Source of the DNA: Bacillota bacterium
GTDB lineage: Bacteria; Bacillota; Clostridia; Lachnospirales; CAG-274
NCBI GenBank assembly: GCA_017444985.1
Contig: JAFSVK010000014.1
Span: 1 to 36,882, forward strand
DNA: 36,882 bases
Reading direction: 5' to 3'
The position numbers and the translations under genes were made by a program. The notes under the pieces were generated by a model. The model was not told the origin of the DNA and did no database searches. It saw only the letters and a program-made list of their open reading frames with translations. Below are positions 18,598 through 25,791 of the stretch, piece after piece (the first letter of the stretch is position 1; every line of letters begins with the position of its first letter).

Positions 18598-20073
18598 TTA
18601 CATGGACCCTTCTTTTTTTAGCACTACTACAAGGGTCTTAAGCAGTATCTTAATATCAAGACCTATGTTCCAGTTCATGATATAGGACTTATCAAGCTTT
18701 ACTATCTCTTCAAAGTCCGTGATATTACTTCTTCCGCTTACCTGCCATATACCCGTTACACCGGGTTTCGTTGCCATTCTTATTCTGTGGTGGGTATCGT
18801 ATTTTTCCCACTCATCTACCGTAGGGGGCCTTGTACCCACAACAGACATATCACCTTTAAGAACGTTAAAAAACTGAGGGAACTCGTCTATAGACCAGTC
18901 TCTTATAAAGTTTCCTATGCCTTTTTTGGTTTTGCCGTTTGGAAGCTTCTTTGCACCTATTATACGGGGATCCCAATCCAGTTTGAACATCATACCGTCT
19001 TTCACCCTGTTTTGAGCCATAAGTTCTTTCTTGCGCTCTTCGGCATCAAGGTACATACTTCTGAACTTGTACATTTTAAACTTTTTACCGTTTTTACCTA
19101 TTCTTTCCTGAGAGAAGAATATAGGGCCGGGGGATTGTATGTATATAAGGGGGCCGACTATCAAGGTGAGCAAAAGTGTTATTATACAGCCTGCTATTCC
19201 CCCTATAATATCCATTATTCTCTTGCAAACAAGCTCCCAAGGGTTGGGTGCTCTTGCTACGGTGGTGATAACGGTGTATCTGCCTATCTTTTCCACAAAC
19301 TGACAGTTGTCGTCAAGGGAAGAGGCATCGGCTATTTCGTAGTGGGTGGCTATACCCATATCCGTAAGACCGTTCATAAGCTTTGAGGGGTATTTGTCAT
19401 CGCTTTCGGTCATTACGAATACCTCGTCTATCCACTCCCTTGTAAGGTAGTTTTTAAGGGTGGATCTGTCGGCAACTATTACATTACCGTCTATTTCCTT
19501 GCCCTCGCAGTTATCTTCTAAGAGGGCATAGCCTTTTAGTATATAGTTTTTACCCTTATATATCTGTATATTTTCAAAAATGTTGTTGTTTTTAAGACAT
19601 TTTTTCGTGGTGATTATAAGTATGGTGCTTGTACCCTTTGATATTATGTTTTTAAGAAGGGCTTCCTTCCATAATATTCTGAATGCAAAGGCAAGTACTA
19701 TGTATACGGGGCTCAGCATAAGAATTATGGATCTGGAGTAGTTGGAGCTTATCTTCTTAGCAAAGAGGTAGATAAGAAGTATCACCATTACATAAAATGC
19801 TTGTTTTATAGTAGCTACAAACTCTTTGTATATACCTCTTTTTACCACATTCTTAAAAGAATCGGTAAAAAAGCTTACGGCTATGGATATCAAAAGAAGA
19901 TTTAAAGCCATTTCGGCATAGGGGTTGTTTGAGTATAAAGTTACTTTAAAGGAATTAAACCCCATAAGTATACTTATATGGTAGGAAAGCAAAAAGGCAA
20001 GTTGCCAACAGATCATATCTATAATAAGGAAATCTATGTGCTTATACCAACCGTGTAGTCCTTTTTTGTACAT
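18598..20073 (-). CDS. Polyprenyl glycosylphosphotransferase (exopolysaccharide/surface glycan initiation)
   Basis: A membrane enzyme that moves a sugar-1-phosphate from a nucleotide sugar to undecaprenyl phosphate, starting a surface glycan. The 491-residue protein has four to five N-terminal membrane helices (about 12-36, 52-70, 90-105, 115-135). A soluble middle domain follows (about 145-275), then the bacterial sugar transferase domain with a re-entrant helix (about 287-315). Family motifs: SPGPIFFSQERIG, YKFRSM, the acidic SIDEFPQ, GDMSVVGTRPP and PGVTGIWQVSGRS. This is WbaP/CpsE-type architecture; the sugar is not predictable. No other glycan genes lie nearby. It has its own promoter (20111-20139); the ribosome site GCGAG is weak. 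Confidence 0.92.
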   Translation of the reverse strand: MYKKGLHGWYKHIDFLIIDMICWQLAFLLSYHISILMGFNSFKVTLYSNNPYAEMALNLLLISIAVSFFTDSFKNVVKRGIYKEFVATIKQAFYVMVILLIYLFAKKISSNYSRSIILMLSPVYIVLAFAFRILWKEALLKNIISKGTSTILIITTKKCLKNNNIFENIQIYKGKNYILKGYALLEDNCEGKEIDGNVIVADRSTLKNYLTREWIDEVFVMTESDDKYPSKLMNGLTDMGIATHYEIADASSLDDNCQFVEKIGRYTVITTVARAPNPWELVCKRIMDIIGGIAGCIITLLLTLIVGPLIYIQSPGPIFFSQERIGKNGKKFKMYKFRSMYLDAEERKKELMAQNRVKDGMMFKLDWDPRIIGAKKLPNGKTKKGIGNFIRDWSIDEFPQFFNVLKGDMSVVGTRPPTVDEWEKYDTHHRIRMATKPGVTGIWQVSGRSNITDFEEIVKLDKSYIMNWNIGLDIKILLKTLVVVLKKEGSM

Positions 20074-20110
20074 AATAAAACTCGCTTTCGGTTTGTGGTG
20101 TCAATAAAAC

Positions 20111-20139
20111 ATTGTACAATACATTGTTATAAAAATCAA
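20111..20139 (-). promoter_or_regulatory. Promoter of the glycosylphosphotransferase gene
   Basis: On the minus strand TTGATT (20134-20139), 17 bp, TACAAT (20111-20116). The -10 box is part of the palindrome ATTGTACAAT (20111-20120). Confidence 0.6.
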
Positions 20140-20189
20140 CACTTAATAAAGTTAAATTTTAAATTTTTAATCTATATAGGCTGTTTTGA

Positions 20190-23100
20190 TTATTTTTTAA
20201 CTACCACATTTTTTTCGCCCAAAAGTTTTTTAAGCTCCTCTATTGCCCTACCCTCTGCCTTTACAGCATTATCGCTGCGGTATTTCTTTTTTGTTTCGGC
20301 GTTGTATATTACTACATTGTCTCTGCCTTTGCAGTTTGAAATGATGGTATTTATAGCCGTGATTTGGCTGTCATCTTCTATTTTAAGCCAAAGTGTGGCG
20401 GGGTCGTAGCTCATAGCCTCAAGTTCGCTGTAGAGTGTAAGTTTATCGCAAACTATTTTATTTTTTTCTTCGGGGGATATTTGGGCTCTGCCTGCTACCG
20501 TAACTATTTCCTCTTCCTTTAGTATAGCCTCGTATTCGGCATAGCTTTTGGGGAAAAGTATTATCTCTATACTACCGTAGGTGTCCTCCAATGTTATAAA
20601 TGCCATTTTGTCGTTTCTTTTGGTGGTCTTTACGGAAATGGCTGTTATAATACCGCCAAGCACCACCTTTTGTCCGTCTTGCACCTTATCGGGAGATGCC
20701 GCCTCCTCCTCCGAGGTGGGAAAATCCACTGTGGTGTGGGAGGTGAATTTCTTTAAGGTCTCCACATACTCGTCAAGGGGGTGTCCGCTCAGGTACACAC
20801 CTATAAGTGCCCACTCTTTGGAAAGCTTTACCTTTTGAGGAAATTCGGGTATGTCGGGGAGTTTATCCTCGTAAGGGTCCTCCGTAGATACTCCGGGCAG
20901 GTCGAAGAGACTTATTTGCCCGGGGGCTACGGTTTTATGGGAGTTTACAATATCGTCGTAGGTGGTTCTGAAAATATGAAGGTACTGTGTTCTCGCTCCG
21001 CCCAAGCAATCGAAACAGCCCGCAAGTATAAGGGCTTCCAAACAGCGGGAGTTCAGTTGTCCCGATATAAGGTTTAAAAACTGATTAAAGGAGCGGAATT
21101 TACCTATTTCATTCCTTTTTTCCACGATACACCTTATATTTGCCTCTCCCACGTTTTTAACGGCGGAAAGGCCGTAGCGTATATTACCTCCCACAACATT
21201 GAATGAATAAGTACTCTCGTTTATATCTGGAGGCAGTACCTTTATGCCCATTTGTTTGCAGTTTTCTATGTACTGTACTATTTTATCCGTATCGTCCTTT
21301 ACACTTGTAATGAGGGCAGCCATAAACTCTGCGGGATAGTGGGCTTTAAGCCAAGCTGTTTGAAGAGCCACCACCGCATAGGCTGCGGCATGGGATTTAT
21401 TGAAGGCATATTTGGCAAAGTCCATCATTTCGTCGAATATTTTGTTGGCAGTCTCGGGCTTTATGCCCTTTTTAACGCAGCCGCAAACATTTTCGTCACC
21501 GTTTATGAATACCGCCCTTTCCTTTGCCAGTACCGAGGACTTCTTTTTGGACATGGCACGACGTACAAGGTCGCTCCTTCCCAAAGAGTAACCGCCTAAA
21601 TCTCTGAATATCTGCATTACCTGTTCTTGATATACTATACAGCCGTAGGTGGTATTGAGTATAGGTTCAAGAAGGGGGTGGTCGTATACTATGGTGTCGG
21701 AGTTCTTCTTGCCGTTTATGTACTTTGGTATAAAGTCCATGGGACCCGGTCTGTAGAGAGAGATACCCGCTATGATATCTTCTATATTGCTTGGTTTAAG
21801 CTCTCGCATAAAGGAGGTCATACCCGGGCTTTCAAGCTGAAATACGCCTAAGGTATTTCCCGAGGCTATAAGCTCGTATATGGCTTTATCTTTGTAGTCT
21901 ATATCGTTTGTGGAAAGGTGCTTGCCCGTGGTCTTTGCTATGGTCTTAAAGGTGTCGTTTATTACCGTAAGGGTACGCAAGCCCAAAAAGTCCATCTTTA
22001 AAAGTCCCAACTCTTCGCAAGTGGTCATAACATACTGTGTGGAGACCGCACCGTCCTTTGGGTTTTTATATAGAGGCACATAGTCTACTATAGGTCTGTC
22101 GGATATTATTACTCCCGCAGCGTGGGTAGAGGTGTTTCGAGGCAGACCTTCAAGCTGTATGGCTGTATCTATTATAAGCCTTGCCCTTTCATCCTCCTCA
22201 TAGGCGGCTTTAAATTCCTTTACAAGCCTCAAAGTGTTATTTAGGGTCACGGGAATGTCATTGGGTATGTAGGAGGCTATCTCATCCGCAAGCTCTACGG
22301 GTAGAGAGTTTTGGGAGGCAGCCTGTCTCAGTATTACTCCCACCGCCTTATCGGGACCGCTTCTTGGCATCCTTTGAAGTAGGATGGCGCTTTGGGTAAG
22401 TTTTTGTATGTCCCCGTTTTCCTCATACCTTTTCTTAAAGGCATCGTTTACCGCCAGAGAGTTTTCAATGGTTACGGGAAAGGCACGCAGAGGTATAAGC
22501 TTTGCTATCTTATCTACATCTCCGTAGGGTATCTCCATTACCCTGCCTACATCTCTTACGGCGTTTTTGGCTTTCATGGTACCGAAGGTTATTATTTGAC
22601 AAACCTGCTCCGAGCCGTATTTTTCCTTTACATAGTCTATAACTTCCTGTCTTCTTTCGTAGCAGAAGTCAATATCTATATCGGGCATGCTGACTCTTTC
22701 GCTGTTGAGAAATCGCTCAAATATAAGGTCGTAGGCGATAGGGTCTATATCGGTTATCCTTAAACAGAAGGCGACGATAGAGCCAGCGGCGGAACCTCTG
22801 CCGGGGCCTACGGGTATGCCCTTGTTTTTGGCATAGTTTATAAAATCGGACACAATTAGGAAATAGTCCACAAAGCCCATTTGAGATATTACTTCTATTT
22901 CGTAGTTGAGTCTTGTTTTAAGTTCCTCCGTTACGGGGGAGTATCTTTCCTCAAGGCCTTTTTCGCATAAAGCTCTTAGGTAGTCTATACTGCTTTGACC
23001 CGTAGGTACTACGAATTTAGGGAGTTTGTAGTTGTTAAAATCAAAATCCACATTGCAAAGTTCCGCTATTTTCACCGTATTTTCACAGGCACTTTGTGCA

Positions 23101-23870
23101 TAAGGGAAAAGTGCGTACATTTCCTCGGGACTTTTTAAATAAAATTTTTCGGGCTCGTAGGTCATTCTGTCGGGGTCCGACAGGGTGGTGCTTGTTTGCA
23201 CGCAAAGAAGAGCCTCGTGAGCCTCCCAATCCTCGGGATATATGTAGTGAGAATCGTTTGTAGCCACCAAGGGTATACCCGTTTCCTCATGCATACGCAT
23301 TATGGCTTGGTTCACATCCCTTTGTTCGGGTATGCCGTGATCCTGCAACTCAAGATAAAAGTTTCCCTCACCGAAAATATTTAAAAGTTCAAGGGCGAAG
23401 TCCTTAGCCGCCTCATATCCCTTTCTTAGGTATGTTCTGGCAACGGGGCCCGCAAGGCAGGCACTTGTGGCAATAAGACCCCGGCTGTATTTTTTTATAA
23501 GCTCCATATCGGCTCTGGGTTTATAGTAAAAGCCGTCGGTAAAAGCGTAGGATACTATCTTTATAAGGTTCTCATAGCCTCTCCTGTCCTTTGCCAAAAG
23601 TACCAGGTGATAGTAAAAATTATCATCGGATTTTTCTTTGTCAAATCTGTTTGTGTTTGCAAGGTAGATTTCACACCCTATAACGGGCTTTATGCCCTCG
23701 TCCTTGCATTTTTTATAAAAATCTATTACCCCGTACATGGCACCGTGGTCGGTAATGGCAAGAGCCTTCATACCCAGCTCCTTTGCCCTTTTCACCAAGG
23801 GTGCTATCTTTGCGGAACCGTCCAAGAGGGAAAATTCCGTATGTACATGAAGGTGTACAAAATCTTTCAT
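20190..23870 (-). CDS. dnaE: DNA polymerase III subunit alpha (DnaE) with an internal duplication
   Basis: The 1226-residue replicative polymerase begins with a PHP domain (about 1-270; HLHVHTEF, TDHGAMYG and ATNDSHY). The palm follows with the catalytic pair Asp397/Asp399 in PDIDIDF and the third Asp627 in KMDFLGLR. Fingers and a helix-hairpin-helix region come next. An OB fold (about 1065-1150) lies near the C-terminus. The gap between Asp399 and Asp627 is 228 residues, against 152 in the E. coli enzyme (403 to 555). The extra 76 residues are a tandem repeat: 453-514 and 529-589 share the layout DxIAxxIP...PVT...GV-I. GGAGAG precedes the ATG. It may be co-transcribed with the ExbB/ExbD-like genes upstream; a hairpin lies between. 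Confidence 0.96.
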   Translation of the reverse strand: MKDFVHLHVHTEFSLLDGSAKIAPLVKRAKELGMKALAITDHGAMYGVIDFYKKCKDEGIKPVIGCEIYLANTNRFDKEKSDDNFYYHLVLLAKDRRGYENLIKIVSYAFTDGFYYKPRADMELIKKYSRGLIATSACLAGPVARTYLRKGYEAAKDFALELLNIFGEGNFYLELQDHGIPEQRDVNQAIMRMHEETGIPLVATNDSHYIYPEDWEAHEALLCVQTSTTLSDPDRMTYEPEKFYLKSPEEMYALFPYAQSACENTVKIAELCNVDFDFNNYKLPKFVVPTGQSSIDYLRALCEKGLEERYSPVTEELKTRLNYEIEVISQMGFVDYFLIVSDFINYAKNKGIPVGPGRGSAAGSIVAFCLRITDIDPIAYDLIFERFLNSERVSMPDIDIDFCYERRQEVIDYVKEKYGSEQVCQIITFGTMKAKNAVRDVGRVMEIPYGDVDKIAKLIPLRAFPVTIENSLAVNDAFKKRYEENGDIQKLTQSAILLQRMPRSGPDKAVGVILRQAASQNSLPVELADEIASYIPNDIPVTLNNTLRLVKEFKAAYEEDERARLIIDTAIQLEGLPRNTSTHAAGVIISDRPIVDYVPLYKNPKDGAVSTQYVMTTCEELGLLKMDFLGLRTLTVINDTFKTIAKTTGKHLSTNDIDYKDKAIYELIASGNTLGVFQLESPGMTSFMRELKPSNIEDIIAGISLYRPGPMDFIPKYINGKKNSDTIVYDHPLLEPILNTTYGCIVYQEQVMQIFRDLGGYSLGRSDLVRRAMSKKKSSVLAKERAVFINGDENVCGCVKKGIKPETANKIFDEMMDFAKYAFNKSHAAAYAVVALQTAWLKAHYPAEFMAALITSVKDDTDKIVQYIENCKQMGIKVLPPDINESTYSFNVVGGNIRYGLSAVKNVGEANIRCIVEKRNEIGKFRSFNQFLNLISGQLNSRCLEALILAGCFDCLGGARTQYLHIFRTTYDDIVNSHKTVAPGQISLFDLPGVSTEDPYEDKLPDIPEFPQKVKLSKEWALIGVYLSGHPLDEYVETLKKFTSHTTVDFPTSEEEAASPDKVQDGQKVVLGGIITAISVKTTKRNDKMAFITLEDTYGSIEIILFPKSYAEYEAILKEEEIVTVAGRAQISPEEKNKIVCDKLTLYSELEAMSYDPATLWLKIEDDSQITAINTIISNCKGRDNVVIYNAETKKKYRSDNAVKAEGRAIEELKKLLGEKNVVVKK

Positions 23871-23900
23871 ATATTCTCTCCATAAAAAGGATATTTTTTA

Positions 23901-23922
23901 GGGGTGTGACGTATCACACCCC
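23901..23922. other. Intergenic hairpin before dnaE
   Basis: GGGGTGTGA and TCACACCCC form a 9-bp stem with a 4-nt loop. On the minus strand no T run follows (TAAAAAATATCC), so it is not a standard terminator for the upstream operon. It may slow or partly end transcription, or protect an mRNA end. Confidence 0.5.
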
Positions 23923-23927
23923 ATGTT

Positions 23928-24347
23928 TTAGTTTGTTTCCGTATAGTTTACTTTTGCGCTCTCGAGGGCTGCCTTTACCTGCTCGTATACGCCGTTTATG
24001 GCTTTGTCGTTTTCAAGGGTGTAGGTGTAGTCCTTATCCGTATCGAGTACGGAGCCTAAAGAGGCTATATCCGTTTCCTCTCCGTCAAGGGTAACGGTAT
24101 TCTCGGATACTTTGATGCTGTGGCTCTTCTCTTTCGCAGAACCGCTTTCCGTTACGAGGGAAGTTTCTTCTACCGAACTTTCCACCTCGGGCATGGTCCT
24201 TTCGGGCTCTCCGTTACCCGCTCCGAGACCTACACCAAGCCCCAGACCGTGGAAGCCTATAAAAAGTATGGCTGCCGCTATTATAATAAGTATTAGAATT
24301 AAAAGCAGGGGTGAATGTCCCTTTTTCTTTCTCTTTTCTTTAGCCAT
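23928..24347 (-). CDS. Membrane-anchored protein with an ExbD-like extracytoplasmic domain
   Basis: A 139-residue protein: short basic cytoplasmic N-terminus (KEKRKKK), one membrane helix (about 13-32), a Gly-rich and acidic linker, then a ~65-residue domain. This last part (about 75-139: SHSIKVSENTVTLDG, LGSVL, ENDKAING, KAALESAKV) resembles the periplasmic domain of ExbD/TolR in strand-helix order and key positions. The helix lacks the proton-carrying aspartate of ExbD. The second ATG (24347) is chosen because AGGAGG is 9 bp before it; the upstream ATG at 24353 has only 3 bp. It overlaps the previous gene by 8 bp. Function unknown; likely a structural partner of the two genes upstream. Confidence 0.7.
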   Translation of the reverse strand: MAKEKRKKKGHSPLLLILILIIIAAAILFIGFHGLGLGVGLGAGNGEPERTMPEVESSVEETSLVTESGSAKEKSHSIKVSENTVTLDGEETDIASLGSVLDTDKDYTYTLENDKAINGVYEQVKAALESAKVNYTETN

Positions 24348-24876
24348 TTTCATTTTCCTCCTTTTTTGATGTGATTTCGTTTAAGTGTACGAAAAGATTT
24401 GTGTATTTACCTTGAAGGGCTGTGAAGGAGCCCTTTAAAATGTCAAAATCGCTTTTATATATATTGTCGTTGTTGTACTCGAAAAGCAGTATTACGGGGG
24501 AGGAGGCTTCCTTTTTATTAAGTATGTCGGAAATTTTTTCTTTTGTAAACTCTCCCGCTTTATTTACATTTTCCCAGTTGTAGGGGAAACGTAACTCTTC
24601 TCCTTGAGTAAAAATACTTACTACTCTGTTTTCTTCTTGTCTTGTGAGTACTACTCTTATTGTAAGTATATCCGAATATAAGGCATCGTATCTTGCCATT
24701 TCTTCAAGGGCAAGCCTTTTTTCTTCCTTTGCGGCTTCCGCCTCTGCCTCTGCTTTTTTAACCTTTTCGGCAGCTGTTTTGGTACTGCCTATCATTACCA
24801 TAAAAAGCATTATGAATATTACATCAAGAAGGGGGGTGAGGTCGGTGGGTATAAGCTTTCTGCCTTTTGCACTCAT
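24340..24876 (-). CDS. ExbD/TolR-like protein
   Basis: A 178-residue single-pass membrane protein. The N-terminus MSAKGRKLIPTDLTPLLDV leads into a helix (about 15-32) with an aspartate at position 18 in the PLLDVIFIMLFMVMIG motif. This is the place and context of the proton-carrying aspartate in ExbD/TolR/MotB. A coiled coil rich in Ala, Glu and Lys follows (about 33-62), then an extracytoplasmic domain (about 75-170). The coiled coil is longer than in standard ExbD. It overlaps the ExbB-like gene upstream by 4 bp (ATGA arrangement) and the third gene by 8 bp, so the three are translationally coupled. Confidence 0.85.
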   Translation of the reverse strand: MSAKGRKLIPTDLTPLLDVIFIMLFMVMIGSTKTAAEKVKKAEAEAEAAKEEKRLALEEMARYDALYSDILTIRVVLTRQEENRVVSIFTQGEELRFPYNWENVNKAGEFTKEKISDILNKKEASSPVILLFEYNNDNIYKSDFDILKGSFTALQGKYTNLFVHLNEITSKKEENENG

Positions 24877-25442
24877 ATCCTCTTGCCTCCGAAGGTAGCC
24901 TTTTGGTTTTCGGAGGAGTCGTTGAAGTACCTTTCTTCAAGGAATACCGTTATCCTCTCTCCCAAATTCAGCTTTGTGGAAATGCAGGTATCCGCTATTT
25001 TAAATACTATGGTAAAAACTATGCCCCAAAATGTGGAAGTAAGAGCTCCCAAAAATTCGTTGTTTATATCCGCTCCCGAGTTTACTATATTAAGCAGGGA
25101 ACGAACGGTGCCCAGTATTCCCAAAAGGGTGAATATGCCCGTAACATTTGTAAAAAGGGTGTACCAAAAATCCGTTTGTTCCAAAAGCTCCCTGAGGACT
25201 TTATAGCTGCTTTCGCCGTGAGCCCTTTTCAACTCCTTGTCAAAGCTTTTGGAGTTTACGGGCAGGGAGGGCAGTGCCTTCTTATATAATATGGAAGCCT
25301 TTTTCAAGGCTGTGGCGTAAAAAAACAAATTTACCGCCGCAATTATGAATATTATAGCATCGTATTGAAAAAAATTTGCAAAAAGATTCAAACTATCATC
25401 TCGCTTTATACTTTTATACAGTGTTTTGCACCGATGTAGCAT
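24873..25442 (-). CDS. MotA/TolQ/ExbB-family proton channel protein
   Basis: A 189-residue protein with the three-helix layout of ExbB/TolQ: helix 1 (about 26-46), a cytoplasmic loop, helix 2 (about 92-118) with LGILGTVRSL and helix 3 (about 128-150) with ALTSTFWGIVFTI. Both match the conserved LGLLGTV and A-x-x-T-x-x-G motifs. A short basic tail closes it. First gene of the operon. The start is uncertain: a TTGTAA-17-TATACT promoter at 25444-25472 would place the RNA start inside this frame, so a downstream start such as TTG at codon 18 is possible. ExbB/ExbD pairs normally energise outer-membrane TonB systems, which a Gram-positive cell should lack. Confidence 0.85.
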   Translation of the reverse strand: MLHRCKTLYKSIKRDDSLNLFANFFQYDAIIFIIAAVNLFFYATALKKASILYKKALPSLPVNSKSFDKELKRAHGESSYKVLRELLEQTDFWYTLFTNVTGIFTLLGILGTVRSLLNIVNSGADINNEFLGALTSTFWGIVFTIVFKIADTCISTKLNLGERITVFLEERYFNDSSENQKATFGGKRI

Positions 25443-25443
25443 A

Positions 25444-25472
25444 AGTATATCATAAGAAAGAAGGATTTACAA
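25444..25472 (-). promoter_or_regulatory. Candidate promoter of the ExbB/ExbD-like operon
   Basis: On the minus strand TTGTAA (25467-25472), 17 bp, TATACT (25444-25449). It abuts the first ATG, so either this site or the assigned start codon is not the true one. Confidence 0.45.
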
Positions 25473-25609
25473 CAACCACTTTGGCTTGTTTTCCAAAAAA
25501 TATACAAATACGGATTTATTTTCTTTACAGTTATGTTACAAATTTATAAATAAAGCACAAGAGTAAAGAAATTTGGTTTAAAAAAATACGATTTTAAAGT
25601 TATTTTATA

Positions 25610-25638
25610 TTGATTTTTTACAAAAAATGTTTTATAAT
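25610..25638 (+). promoter_or_regulatory. Promoter of the SLH pectate lyase gene
   Basis: TTGATT (25610-25615), 17 bp, TATAAT (25633-25638), set in a very AT-rich stretch (25500-25640) typical of strong promoters. The rest of 25450-25600 shows nothing else. Confidence 0.8.
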
Positions 25639-25644
25639 CTACTA

Positions 25645-25791
25645 CAACTATGAATGTCTTGTTGAGGGGGAGTATGTCCGTTTGCGACGGTTCGGACAGA
25701 TTTTCTCCATGGGAGAATTTGTAGACAAACAGTTTCGGATGTAAAAGAAAGTATCCGAAACAACAAAAATACATAAAGGAGGAATTATTCA
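25645..25791 (+). promoter_or_regulatory. Structured ~150-nt 5' leader with three hairpins
   Basis: Three stems are stacked before the AAAGGAGG ribosome site: TGTCCG/CGGACA (25675-25700), TTCTCC/GGAGAA (25702-25716) and TTTCGGAT/ATCCGAAA (about 25733-25760). None has a T run, so they are not terminators. Such leaders often stabilise abundant surface-protein mRNAs; that role is inferred here. Confidence 0.6.

Noticed and set aside
23928-25442. Zorya-type anti-phage system (ZorA/ZorB are MotA/MotB-like)
   Set aside because: The channel protein lacks the long ZorA tail, the partners lack an OmpA-like domain, and no ZorC/ZorD/ZorE-type gene is adjacent.
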